From the NCBI GenBank assembly GCA_018666235.1, contig JABJAB010000064.1, forward strand, positions 1 to 52,194: a stretch of 52,194 nt of DNA. The letters are read 5' to 3'. Below, piece after piece: positions 18,307 to 27,931 of this stretch. The DNA is from Ilumatobacter sp. (GTDB taxonomy: Bacteria; Actinomycetota; Acidimicrobiia; Acidimicrobiales; Ilumatobacteraceae). Made by a program: the position numbers and the translations under genes. The notes below the pieces were generated by a model, which was given only the letters and a program-made list of their open reading frames with translations, was not told the DNA's origin and did not search any database. Numbering within the stretch: position 1 is the stretch's first letter; the number at the start of each line of letters is the position of its first letter.

Positions 18307-18391
18307 GGACGAAACGCTAACGCGGCACCTGCCGCCGCGACACGATCTGACAAAACTGTCATGTTTCTGAACGGGTCGTATCCTGGGCGGG

Positions 18392-19783
18392 GTGATCGAC
18401 GCTGATGTCCTCGAACGAGTCCTCGCCGGAGCGGTACGCACTGGCGCCGAATTCGCGGAGGTGTATGCCGAAGACAAATCTTCGACCTCTGCAGGTCTTG
18501 ATGATGGCCGGATCGAACAAGTCACCAGTGGACGCGATCGCGGTGCGGGTATCCGCGTCATTGCCGGCGACACCACAGGGTTCGCCCACACGTCGGATCT
18601 GAGTGAGGCCGGGCTGGCAACGGCTGCTGCTGCGGCTGCAGCGGCCGCAGCGCATGGTGGAGGTGGCATTCGCACCGTGTCGCTCACGCAGTCGCCAAGC
18701 CACCGGCCGAACACGATCGTGCATCAGCCCGACAGCATCGCGAAGGCGCGCAAGGTCGAACTTCTGCAGCGCATGAACGACGCCGCCCGAACCTATGGTC
18801 CGGAGATCGTGCAGGTTTCCGCCGGCTACGGCGACAGTTCGAAGCGCACATTGATTGCAAACACCGATGGTGTGCTCGCTGACGATGAAATTGTTCGCAC
18901 CCTGCTTCGCATCAGCGCGGTTGCCGACGGTGACACCGGCATGCAGACCGGCTATCAGTCGATGGGACACACTGTTGGGTTTGAAATCTTCGACACCGTT
19001 GACGTCGAAGAACTTGCCCGCGATGCGGCGCGCCAGGCGATTACCAAGCTGCAGGCCCGGCCTGCGCCGTCGGGTGCAATGCCAGTCGTCATCAAGAACG
19101 GCTCGGGTGGGGTGCTCTTCCACGAAGCATGCGGGCATGGCCTCGAGGCTGACCTCGTCGCCAAGGAATCGAGCGTCTATGCCGGCAAGGTTGGCGAACT
19201 TGTTGCCAACCCGCTCGTCACACTCGTTGACGACGGCACCATGGTGGGCGAGTGGGGCACGCTCGGCTACGACGATGAAGGCCATATCACGCAACGCAAC
19301 ACGCTGATCGAGGATGGGATTCTCACCGACTACATGTGGGACTACCTGCGGGCCCGCAAGGAGGGTCGCGCCGGATCGGGGAACGGGCGTCGTCAGAGCT
19401 ATCAGCACCTCCCGATGGTGCGCATGACCAACACGTTCGTGCTCGACGGACCCGATACGCCCGATGACATCATCGCGTCCACCCCAAACGGGGTCTACGT
19501 CGCCAAACTCGGCGGCGGCAGCGTCAACACCGCGACGGGTGATTTCGTGTTCGGCATGACCGAGGCGTACCTCATCGAGGACGGCAAGATCACCGAGCCG
19601 CTGCGTGAAGGCAACCTCATCGGCAACGGCCCCAAGGTGCTGCAAGACATCGACATGCTCGCCAATGACTTTGCCATGGGGAACCCCGGTACCTGCGGCA
19701 AGGACGGCCAGGGCGTTCCGGTCGGCGACGGCCAGCCGACCCTGCGTGTGAAAGAACTCACCATCGGTGGCACCGCAGCATGA
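18392..19783 (+). CDS. tldD: TldD-type zinc metalloprotease subunit
   Basis: The 463-residue catalytic subunit of the TldD/TldE heterodimer, which degrades unfolded or leader peptides in the cytosol and matures some ribosomal peptides. The zinc motif is HEACGH (His244, Glu245, His249). Family blocks GAGIRVIAGDTTGFAHT and NPGTCGKDGQGVP are present. An Ala run near residue 70 is unusual but lies in a helix. The GTG start at 18392 is preceded by GGGCGG. It overlaps the next gene by 4 bases (ATGA), so the two are coupled. Confidence 0.93.
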   Translation: MIDADVLERVLAGAVRTGAEFAEVYAEDKSSTSAGLDDGRIEQVTSGRDRGAGIRVIAGDTTGFAHTSDLSEAGLATAAAAAAAAAAHGGGGIRTVSLTQSPSHRPNTIVHQPDSIAKARKVELLQRMNDAARTYGPEIVQVSAGYGDSSKRTLIANTDGVLADDEIVRTLLRISAVADGDTGMQTGYQSMGHTVGFEIFDTVDVEELARDAARQAITKLQARPAPSGAMPVVIKNGSGGVLFHEACGHGLEADLVAKESSVYAGKVGELVANPLVTLVDDGTMVGEWGTLGYDDEGHITQRNTLIEDGILTDYMWDYLRARKEGRAGSGNGRRQSYQHLPMVRMTNTFVLDGPDTPDDIIASTPNGVYVAKLGGGSVNTATGDFVFGMTEAYLIEDGKITEPLREGNLIGNGPKVLQDIDMLANDFAMGNPGTCGKDGQGVPVGDGQPTLRVKELTIGGTAA

Positions 19784-21144
19784 GCGCCTTCGAATCTGAG
19801 CTGCAGGTAGTCGCTGACCGGGTCGTTGCGCAGGCACAGCCGGGTGAGGAAGTCGAAGCGTTCGTGACGCGCGGTGGCGACACCGACGTGCGGATCTATC
19901 AAGGCGCCGTTGAGCACTTCGTGTCCGCCCAGAGTGAAGGCGTTGGCATTCGAGTGATCTCCGGTGGCCGAACCGGCTTCGCGTACGCCGGAACGCTCGA
20001 CGAGTCGGCGATCGCCGAGGTGCTCGCCGAAGCTCGCGACAACGTCCAGTTCGGCGAACCCGACGAGTACGCCGCGCTGGCCGAGCCAGATGGAGTTGCG
20101 ATCACCGAGCAGTCGTTGTGGAACGACGAACTCGCGGACTACCCAACCGACGACAAGATCGATCTCGCCAAGCAGCTCGAGAAGCTGGCGTCAGGACGCG
20201 ACCCCCGTGTCCGCGTCGACGACTCGAATTACGCCGATGCACACGGGGAGTCCGCGGTTGCATCGACGACCGGTATTCGCATGTCGGGCCGTGAGAACGG
20301 GTGCTACGTGTCCGTGTCGACACTTGCTGACGACGGCGAGGGTGATGACGCCGAGACACAGACCGGATTCGGCTTCTCCGTCGGCCGGAGCCCGCACGAG
20401 TTCGACCTCGACAAGGCCGCCCGTGAAGCGTCCGAACGGGCGACCCGTCTCCTCGGTGCGACGAAGCCGGCGAGCAAGCGCACAACGGTCGTGCTCGACC
20501 CGATGGTCACGGCGCAGTTTCTCGGTGTCATCTCCTCGACATTGAATGGCGAAGCCGTTGTCAAAGGCCGATCGCTGTTCGCCGAACGCCTCGGCGACGA
20601 AGTGGCGGCGCCGTTCGTGACGTTTATCGACGACCCGACCAACCCCAAGGCATACAGCGCGACCGATGTTGACGGCGAGGGTCTCGCCGCGCGCCGCAAC
20701 GTGCTGATTCAAGATGGCGTGCTCAAGCAGTTCGTGCACAATTCATATAGCGCTCGTCGCGCCGGAACGGTTTCGACGGGCAACGCAACTCGTGGGGGAT
20801 TTGCCGGCACACCCGGTGTGGGCTGCCTTGCGATGTCGCTGGTGCCGGGCACGCGCTCGCAGGCTGAGTTGATTTCTGACGTTGACGACGGCCTGCTGGT
20901 GCAGTCTGTGCAGGGTCTGCACTCGGGTGTCAATCCAATCAGCGGCGACTTTTCGACTGGAGCTGCGGGCCTGCTCATCGCCAACGGTGAGGTGGGTGCA
21001 CCGGTCCGCGAGTTCACGATCGCGTCGACACTGCAGCGCATGCTGCTGGACATCGTCGAGATCGGTGGAGACCTCGACTGGCTCCCGATGCGCTCGAGCG
21101 GCATGTCGCTCGTAATCCGCGACATCACGCTCTCGGGCACCTGA
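19780..21144 (+). CDS. pmbA: TldE/PmbA subunit of the TldD-TldE protease
   Basis: The 454-residue partner of TldD has the same fold but no HExxxH. The equivalent segment is VLDPMVTAQFLGVISS. Shared features are GVGIRVISGGRTGFAYAGTL, the family LFAERLGDEVAAPFV and GGFAGTPGVGC. It forms the proteolytic chamber with TldD. No candidate precursor peptide was found within several kb, so a general peptide-turnover role is as likely as RiPP maturation. Confidence 0.92.
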   Translation: MSAFESELQVVADRVVAQAQPGEEVEAFVTRGGDTDVRIYQGAVEHFVSAQSEGVGIRVISGGRTGFAYAGTLDESAIAEVLAEARDNVQFGEPDEYAALAEPDGVAITEQSLWNDELADYPTDDKIDLAKQLEKLASGRDPRVRVDDSNYADAHGESAVASTTGIRMSGRENGCYVSVSTLADDGEGDDAETQTGFGFSVGRSPHEFDLDKAAREASERATRLLGATKPASKRTTVVLDPMVTAQFLGVISSTLNGEAVVKGRSLFAERLGDEVAAPFVTFIDDPTNPKAYSATDVDGEGLAARRNVLIQDGVLKQFVHNSYSARRAGTVSTGNATRGGFAGTPGVGCLAMSLVPGTRSQAELISDVDDGLLVQSVQGLHSGVNPISGDFSTGAAGLLIANGEVGAPVREFTIASTLQRMLLDIVEIGGDLDWLPMRSSGMSLVIRDITLSGT

Positions 21145-21207
21145 CCAAACGTCACTTGCGTGCCGGGGTCGCTGCCGGAGTGGGGGCGGCGCGGATAGAA
21201 CATCGGG

Positions 21208-22062
21208 GTGCCGATCATCCACGCCATCGTTCTCGGAATCGTGCAGGGCTTCTCTGAGTTCCTGCCGATCTCGTCCAGTGGCCACCTGCTGCTGGTGCCG
21301 TGGCTGTTCGGATGGGACGACTTCAGCGGCCCCAACGGCGAGTCGCTGAAAAAGTCGTTCGACGTGGCACTGCACCTCGGCACCTTCTTTGCCGTGCTCG
21401 GTTACTTCCGCCACGACGTCAAGGTCTATGTGGTTGAGGGCACCAAGCTGATCTTCACCCGCACCAAGCCGACGAACACCGATGGCCGGCTGGCATGGCT
21501 CTTCGTGCTCGCCACGGTGCCCGCCGCGGCAGTCGGCGCACTGTTCGAGGACAAGATCGACACGGTGTTGGGCACGCCGTTCATCATCGCGCTGTCACTG
21601 ATTGGATTCGGTCTGTTGCTCGGGTGGGCCGACCGCAAGACCGGTCGCCGCAAGCTCGAGGACTTCCACGCCCCCGACGCGCTCAAGGTTGGCGTCGCGC
21701 AGGCACTCGCACTCAACCCCGGAACGAGTCGCTCAGGTATCACGATGACTGCCGCGCGCTGGGTCGGATTTGACCGTGATGCGGCGGTACGAATCAGCTT
21801 CATCATGTCGTTGCCGGTGATCTTCGGAGCGGTTGTGTTCAAGATGCTGTCCATGGTCAGCGACGGCGGTTACGAGGATCTCCTCATTCCGATGGCGGTG
21901 GGCATTGTCACGTCATTCATTGCCGGGCTGATCGCCGTGTGGGGCACGATCAAGCTGGTCAGCACCCACAGCCTGATGCCGTTCGTCATCTATCGCGTCA
22001 CCGTTGGCGTGCTGATGTTGATCATCCTCGCCCTCGGCTGGCGCGACAACATCGCTGTCTGA
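21208..22062 (+). CDS. uppP: Undecaprenyl-diphosphate phosphatase
   Basis: A 284-residue polytopic protein of the BacA family. Motif 1 is GIVQGFSEFLPISSSGHLLL with the catalytic Glu and Ser-rich loop, and motif 2 is LNPGTSRSGITMTAARW. It recycles the C55 lipid carrier for peptidoglycan synthesis and can confer bacitracin tolerance. The start is GTG 21208 (PIIHAIVLG). It converges with the SAF gene 11 bases away. Confidence 0.93.
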   Translation: MPIIHAIVLGIVQGFSEFLPISSSGHLLLVPWLFGWDDFSGPNGESLKKSFDVALHLGTFFAVLGYFRHDVKVYVVEGTKLIFTRTKPTNTDGRLAWLFVLATVPAAAVGALFEDKIDTVLGTPFIIALSLIGFGLLLGWADRKTGRRKLEDFHAPDALKVGVAQALALNPGTSRSGITMTAARWVGFDRDAAVRISFIMSLPVIFGAVVFKMLSMVSDGGYEDLLIPMAVGIVTSFIAGLIAVWGTIKLVSTHSLMPFVIYRVTVGVLMLIILALGWRDNIAV

Positions 22063-22073
22063 CTGCACTGCTG

Positions 22074-22646
22074 TCACGGCAGAAACAACAGCGACACCGT
22101 CCCGAGCGGCGCGGCTGCTGCCACCATGGGCGCTTCGGATGTCGGAACGGCAATCAAGATCACGTCGTCGTCAGCACCCACGACGGTCGCCGCCGCAACG
22201 AGCACGATGCCTTCCGACGTGACCGCCACAGGGAGACCGATCGAGGGGTCCGAGGCGAGTGGGTCAATCACGCCGACCACGGCCGTGCCCGGCTCAGCGA
22301 ACGCAGCGGGGCCGACCGCCGTCGAGACATCCGCTGTCGTGATCACTGCGCCGCTGACGACGCGCTGGCGAACGCGTCCGCTCGAGGGCAGCGAGGTCAG
22401 TGCCTCGCTTGGCAGCATCGCTGACGGGAGCGGGACGACGTCCGCCTCGATCGGATCGCCGGGTTCGAGGTCAGCGCTCGCAACGACGACATCGACGGTG
22501 GTTCCCCACGCCTTGCGCTCGCGTTCCACGGCGCTGGCCTGCTGGTGGCTGGTCCAGGCGACTCCGGCGGTCAGCACGAGCACGATGGCCCATCTGGCCC
22601 AGCCGTGTCGCGCCAGAAAGATGCGGACTCGCACGATGAAGTGCAT
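22074..22646 (-). CDS. Membrane-anchored SAF-domain protein
   Basis: The 190-residue protein starts at ATG 22646 behind a good GAGGGAGAA site. It has one N-terminal helix (residues about 17-32, WAIVLVLTAGVAW), then an SAF domain (VVVASADLEPGDPIEADVV followed by RVRQRVVSGAVITTADV), as in CpaB/FlgA-like proteins. The C-terminal part is Ala/Val-rich and outside the membrane. The function is unknown. A SAF-domain gene next to an FmdB-like gene is a recurring actinobacterial arrangement as I remember it. It is third in the minus-strand set FmdB-like, MTAP, SAF. Confidence 0.8.
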   Translation of the reverse strand: MHFIVRVRIFLARHGWARWAIVLVLTAGVAWTSHQQASAVERERKAWGTTVDVVVASADLEPGDPIEADVVPLPSAMLPSEALTSLPSSGRVRQRVVSGAVITTADVSTAVGPAAFAEPGTAVVGVIDPLASDPSIGLPVAVTSEGIVLVAAATVVGADDDVILIAVPTSEAPMVAAAAPLGTVSLLFLP

Positions 22647-22712
22647 GGAATTCTCCCTCGACAGTGTTGATCTGGAGGGGGAGCCGGTCAACGCGATGCT
22701 ACCGCCGTGGCT

Positions 22713-23519
22713 TCAAGCCGGCAGGTGTGGAAGCGCTGCGGTGATGAGTCGTCGCACGTTGTCGACGTTCTGCTGCACCATTGCGAACACGGCGTTCATG
22801 GTGACGGGTTCATGGCCGTCGACTCCGGCGTCGTAGTCAGTGACCAGCGCGATCGAGGCGTACGGGATGCCCGCCTCGGCTGCGAGCACTGCCTCGGGAT
22901 AGCCGGTCATGTTGACGACGTGCCAACCCATTTGCCGGAACCAGACGCTCTCTGCTTTGGTCGAAAAGCGCGGGCCGTTGATGACGACCATCGTCCCGGA
23001 GGGACGGACCGTCACGTCGTCGAGCGTCGCTCCGGCGGCGGTCAGCGCGTTGCGCAGCCCGCGATCGTATGGCTCGGCAAACGTCTGATGATGAACAGCG
23101 GTGTCAGAACCTGGCATGCCGTCATCTGCACCAACATCGTGGAACGTGTCGTGCCGACCGTTGGTGCGGTCGACCAGTTGATCGATGACAACGAGCTCTC
23201 CGGGATGAATCTCGGGCTGCAGCGAGCCGACGGAGCACGGAGCGACGATCGATCGGACGCCGAGCGACGCCATTGCCCACATGTTGGCTTGGAACGGGAC
23301 GCGGTGGGCCGCGTAGTCGTGGCGGCGCCCGTGTCGGGCGAGGAAGGCAATCCGTCGGCCACCGAGGGTGCCGATCGCGATGGGTGCGGCAGGGGGGCCG
23401 TACGGAGTGGTGATCTCGACGTCGGTTGCGTCGTCCAGAAATTCGTAGAAGCCGGATCCGCCGAAGACACCGACCTCGGCGCCGAGTTCGGACGCTCGGT
23501 CGTCGAGCGAGATCAGCAT
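22713..23519 (-). CDS. mtnP: S-methyl-5'-thioadenosine phosphorylase / class II purine nucleoside phosphorylase
   Basis: A 268-residue trimeric-type phosphorylase. Visible blocks are GVFGGSGFY (phosphate), FLARHGRRHDYAAHRVPFQA, VVINGPRFSTKAES, NMTGYPEAVLAAE and VTDYDAG with the catalytic Asp. It splits methylthioadenosine, or purine nucleosides, with phosphate into base and sugar-1-phosphate. MTG in the NMTG block agrees with MTAP or the related MTIP. The start ATG 23519 follows the FmdB-like stop by 13 bases. It links to the nucleoside salvage genes at 38-52 kb. Confidence 0.9.
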   Translation of the reverse strand: MLISLDDRASELGAEVGVFGGSGFYEFLDDATDVEITTPYGPPAAPIAIGTLGGRRIAFLARHGRRHDYAAHRVPFQANMWAMASLGVRSIVAPCSVGSLQPEIHPGELVVIDQLVDRTNGRHDTFHDVGADDGMPGSDTAVHHQTFAEPYDRGLRNALTAAGATLDDVTVRPSGTMVVINGPRFSTKAESVWFRQMGWHVVNMTGYPEAVLAAEAGIPYASIALVTDYDAGVDGHEPVTMNAVFAMVQQNVDNVRRLITAALPHLPA

Positions 23520-23532
23520 CGACGGCGGCAGT

Positions 23533-23913
23533 TCAGTCGGCGGTGCTGGACGACGTGCTCGACGAGCTGGGGGCAGCCGTCGACGTTGACGACGACGAGT
23601 CGGTTTTCGTTGCGGTCGACGAGCTCGAACTCGAGTCGGATGAGTCCTTGGAGCTGCTGGAGTCGGATGAACCGCTGCTCGAAGAGTCGCTGGTCGAGCC
23701 GGCGGGTGTCGTCGTTGAGGTCTTGCCGCGATTGTCGTTCTTGAAGAATCCGCTGCCCTTGAACGTGACGCCGACGGGCTGGAAAACCTTCTTGACGGCC
23801 ATCACATCGCCAGTGGCAGGGTGTGTGTGCTCGGTCAACGATTCGTCCTGGAACGACTGCTGGACCTCAATGGTCTCGCCGGTGTCGGTGAATTTGTAGA
23901 CATAGGTGGGCAT
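23533..23913 (-). CDS. FmdB-like regulatory protein lacking the zinc cysteines, with Ser-rich tail
   Basis: The 126-residue protein begins MPTYVYKFTDTGETIEV and continues VGVTFKGSGFFKNDNR, the backbone of FmdB-family putative zinc-ribbon proteins. Usual members have MPTYEY followed by two CxxC pairs. Here all cysteines are gone, replaced by TDTG and HTHPATG. About 65 residues of Ser/Thr/Asp low-complexity sequence follow. The protein is presumably zinc-free or uses His. It is the first gene of a minus-strand operon with MTAP and the SAF protein, divergent from galU. Confidence 0.75.
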   Translation of the reverse strand: MPTYVYKFTDTGETIEVQQSFQDESLTEHTHPATGDVMAVKKVFQPVGVTFKGSGFFKNDNRGKTSTTTPAGSTSDSSSSGSSDSSSSKDSSDSSSSSSTATKTDSSSSTSTAAPSSSSTSSSTAD

Positions 23914-24050
23914 AGCAGGAGCCAGATTACCGAGGGTGAGGCTCGCTGCCACGTTCGAACCCACAACGTTCGGCCTGAAGTTCTGCTCGGCGAGGACCCC
24001 GCAAGGAGGGTCCCGGTCGCGCTCGGTGAGTGCTGGTTATGGTGGCGCTC

Positions 24051-24917
24051 ATGCAGGTGCGCAGTGCCGTGATCCCCGCGGCTGGAATGGGAACCCGATT
24101 CCTCCCAGCCACGAAGGCCGTGCCCAAGGAGCTGTTCCCGATTGGAGATCAGCCCGCGTTGCAGATCGTCATCGATGAAGCACTTGGTGCCGGTATCGAT
24201 CACATTGTGGTCGTCAGTAGCCGAGACAAACCAGCGGTCGCGCAGTATTTCGAGCCAAACGAGGCGCTCCTTAACAAGCTCGACGACTCGGGCAAGACCG
24301 CTCTTGCTGAGCGATTGCGCTCGATCGGGCGTGACTGGCGTGTCAGCATCGTTTATCAGGACAATCCCAAGGGTTTGGGCCACGCCGTGGGCTGTGCCCG
24401 TGAGGCAATCGGCGAGGAGCCGTTCGCCGTCATGCTGCCCGACGAGCTGATGGGTTCATCTGCCCTGCTCGCACAGATGAACGGCGTGTGCTCGTCAACC
24501 GAGGGCAGCGTGGTTGCCGTAGCAAACGTGCCGCGCGAACTGGTGAGCTCCTACGGCGTCATCGATCCGGCGGGTGAACTGTCGGCGGACGGGGTCATCC
24601 CGGTCCGAGATCTCGTTGAAAAGCCGTCCGTCGAGGACGCCCCAAGCAACTTCATCATCACGGGTCGTTATGTCCTCACGGCTGATGCGTGGGCTGAGAT
24701 CGATGCCTTGCAGCCGGGACGCGGTGGCGAACTCCAGCTGACCGATGCGCTCAAGGCGCAAGCTGCCCGGTCACCGTTTCACGCCGTGGTGTCCGATGTG
24801 AGCCGCCACGACACCGGCAACCCGCTCGGTTTCCTGACTGCGTCAATTGAGCTCGGTCTCACCAACCCAGAGCTGCGTGACGATCTTCGGACGTTCCTCG
24901 CGAACTTGCAGGTCTGA
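24051..24917 (+). CDS. galU: UTP-glucose-1-phosphate uridylyltransferase
   Basis: A 288-residue nucleotidyltransferase with the pyrophosphorylase loop AVIPAAGMGTRFLPATKA and the PKELFPI segment, VMLPDEL (metal Asp) and LVEKPSVEDAPSNF. It makes UDP-glucose for cell-envelope polysaccharide and for GalT. Two upstream in-frame ATGs (24030, 24039) exist. I prefer 24051 (MQVRSAVIP), which has GGTGG upstream and fits the family start. It heads the galU-moeA-moaA side of a conserved actinobacterial block. Confidence 0.92.
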   Translation: MQVRSAVIPAAGMGTRFLPATKAVPKELFPIGDQPALQIVIDEALGAGIDHIVVVSSRDKPAVAQYFEPNEALLNKLDDSGKTALAERLRSIGRDWRVSIVYQDNPKGLGHAVGCAREAIGEEPFAVMLPDELMGSSALLAQMNGVCSSTEGSVVAVANVPRELVSSYGVIDPAGELSADGVIPVRDLVEKPSVEDAPSNFIITGRYVLTADAWAEIDALQPGRGGELQLTDALKAQAARSPFHAVVSDVSRHDTGNPLGFLTASIELGLTNPELRDDLRTFLANLQV

Positions 24918-24920
24918 CCG

Positions 24921-25481
24921 TTACGACCGGGTGAAGAGCTCGGGGTAGTCCTGGACGAGACCGTACGGGTCGATGTCGAACTCAACCTCAAACCCAGTAT
25001 CGAGGTTGGTGCGCGCGAAACGATGCAGACCAATCCGGTGGTATCGCTGCCGGACGGGCACGACCCCGAGCGTCTCCACATCAAGCACCGCCACTCTGAG
25101 ATCGGCAGCATCGCCGACATCAAGCGCAAGTCGCCGGATCGGCAGGGTGTGGGTGAACGGCGTGATCGGCAGGTCGATGTCGTGGCAGCCGTCGAGGTCC
25201 GGACGGTGTGCTCCGTTGATCTCCCCCCATCGACCGCTCCCATCGGTGCCCAGCCAGAGATCAGGATCGTCGAGGTCACGGAACAACAGGAATTGCCGGA
25301 CTGCCCAGGTCGCCGAGAGGCGCAGCACGTAGGAGATGTTCGGGCCGCCGACTTCGCTGGTGATCGTCCAGCCTTCGTTCTCCCACCGGAGGTCGACCTG
25401 CTCGGAACCATCGCCGTCGACCCGATTCCATCGGGCGGTAAATCCATCGGCAGGGAACGCAGTCAGTGCGGTCGTCACCAC
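24921..25481 (-). CDS. Putative glycolipid-binding family protein (PA1994-like)
   Basis: The 186-residue protein shows the pattern of the PF06475 family. An early RW within a beta-rich barrel is followed by DLDGCHDIDLPITPFTHTLP with the conserved Cys/Asp and TLPIRR, then QRYHRIG and the C-terminal GLVQDYPELFTR. The family name comes from a structural likeness to lipoprotein-carrier folds, and the function is unproven. The start is one of two adjacent GTG codons (25481 or 25478). The frame continues upstream only as an antisense run through moeA. It converges with galU, 3 bases apart. Confidence 0.7.
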   Translation of the reverse strand: MVTTALTAFPADGFTARWNRVDGDGSEQVDLRWENEGWTITSEVGGPNISYVLRLSATWAVRQFLLFRDLDDPDLWLGTDGSGRWGEINGAHRPDLDGCHDIDLPITPFTHTLPIRRLALDVGDAADLRVAVLDVETLGVVPVRQRYHRIGLHRFARTNLDTGFEVEFDIDPYGLVQDYPELFTRS

Positions 25482-25574
25482 ACCGAGCCTACGGCCGATC
25501 GTTTGCGCGCCCATCAGGTGTCGCCGGCGACACGTAGTGGGTGCGCAAACGTTGAAGTCCGTACGATTGAGGCC

Positions 25575-26792
25575 ATGACGCCCTTGGAAGATGCCCAGGC
25601 CTTCGTCCTCGAATCGTGCCCGCCGCGTGAGCCGGTCACGATGCCGCGCGAGCAGGCGGGCGGGCTGGTGCTCGCTGACGTGGTCGTGTCGACCGAGATC
25701 GTGCCGCCGTTCAACAACACCGCTGTCGATGGATATGCCGTGCGGTCCGTCGACGTCGCCACCGTTCCCGTTGAACTCACGGTTGTCGGAGAAATCGCAG
25801 CCGGTGCGGCGCCGGATGGCAACGTCGGTCCTGGCGAGACGATCCGGATCATGACCGGCGCACCGATGCCGCCGGGAGCTGATGCTGTGGTGATGGTTGA
25901 GTACTCCGAGCGGCTTGGTGAGGATGATGCCGGCAACGAACGAGTCCGGCTGAGCGAGTCGGTCGCAGCAGGGACGGCGGTCCGGGGAGCAGGCGACGAC
26001 GTCGTGGTGGGCGAGGAACTCTTCTTCGAAGGAACGCAGATCACTCCGGCAATCGAAGGGGTCCTTGCCAGTATCAACGCCCAAGAGGTCAGGGTGTATC
26101 CGCGCCTGAAGGTCGCTGTGCTCTCGACCGGTGATGAATTGATCACCGACGGCTCGCCGCTCGCGCCGGGTCAGATCCGCGAGAGCAACAAGATCATGCT
26201 GGCCGGAATGCTTGCCGAGGCTGGGTGTCAAGTGGTCGACCTCGGTGTGGTTCGCGATGACGAGGTCGAGCTCGAACGAGTCCTCCGCGACGCAGCTGTC
26301 GAATGTGACGCGATCGTGTCGAGCGGTGGCGTCTCGATGGGCGACTACGACGTTGTGAAGGCGGTGCTCGGAAGGATCGCCGACATGACCTGGATGCAGA
26401 TGGCAATCAAGCCGGCCAAGCCGTTTGCGTTCGGCAAGCTTGACGGCGTGCCCGTGTTCGGACTCCCCGGCAATCCGGTCAGCTCGATGGTCAGCTTCGA
26501 ACTGATGGCTCGACCGGCGTTGCGCCGCATGATGGGGCACACGCAACTTGCACGGACCAGCGTGGTCGCAATCGTTGACCATGACCTCCGCCGCAATGCT
26601 GACGGCAAGTTGCACTTCATGCGGGTCAATGGCGGCTTTGCCGAGGACGGGCGATATCACGTCGCGCCGGTCAACGCGCAGGGCAGCCACCAACTCGCCG
26701 CCACGGCAAGTGCCGACGCGATGGCGGTCGTGCCCGATGGTGACGGCATCAATGCCGGCTCAGAAGTCGCTGTGCTTCTCCTGCAGTCGTAG
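25575..26792 (+). CDS. moeA: Molybdopterin molybdotransferase MoeA, possibly the divisome gephyrin-like Glp
   Basis: A 405-residue MoeA/gephyrin-E protein that inserts molybdate into adenylylated molybdopterin. Seen in order: PFNNTAVDGYAVR (conserved Asp), IMTGAPMPPGADAVV, VLSTGDELI, SSGGVSMGDYD and VFGLPGNPVSSMVSF. All catalytic loops are intact. The galU-moeA pairing and a GlpR/SepX-like gene at 29467 match the actinobacterial locus where a MoeA paralogue (Glp) acts in cell division. Both roles remain possible. It precedes moaA by 9 bases. Confidence 0.9.
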   Translation: MTPLEDAQAFVLESCPPREPVTMPREQAGGLVLADVVVSTEIVPPFNNTAVDGYAVRSVDVATVPVELTVVGEIAAGAAPDGNVGPGETIRIMTGAPMPPGADAVVMVEYSERLGEDDAGNERVRLSESVAAGTAVRGAGDDVVVGEELFFEGTQITPAIEGVLASINAQEVRVYPRLKVAVLSTGDELITDGSPLAPGQIRESNKIMLAGMLAEAGCQVVDLGVVRDDEVELERVLRDAAVECDAIVSSGGVSMGDYDVVKAVLGRIADMTWMQMAIKPAKPFAFGKLDGVPVFGLPGNPVSSMVSFELMARPALRRMMGHTQLARTSVVAIVDHDLRRNADGKLHFMRVNGGFAEDGRYHVAPVNAQGSHQLAATASADAMAVVPDGDGINAGSEVAVLLLQS

Positions 26793-26801
26793 ACTGCTCC
26801 A

Positions 26802-27836
<1,035 letters not shown>

Positions 27837-27931
27837 CGCCACCCGCAGTTGAGCTGCATCGCCGACTGCGTCGTTGAGTTGGAAGTCTCCGGCCTGCTGG
27901 CCGGACTCGGTCACGCTCGGGGCAACCCTCG

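Noticed and set aside
18348..18361. TGACA-AAAC-TGTCA inverted repeat upstream of tldD
   Set aside because: Five-base arms are short enough to be chance. No matching -10 at proper spacing was found, so I do not call it an operator.
18359..19837. A 492-codon minus-strand frame opposite tldD
   Set aside because: It is the antisense of a clear TldD gene and contains no family signature.
23543..23720. Apparent tandem repeat DNA
   Set aside because: It is the low-complexity Ser/Thr/Asp coding part of the FmdB-like gene, with no exact repeat unit.
23951..24013. ACGTTCG direct repeats (23951, 23966) and a GGACCC/GGGTCC hairpin between the FmdB-like gene and galU
   Set aside because: They may be promoter features of the divergent pair, but spacing and strength do not support a specific claim.
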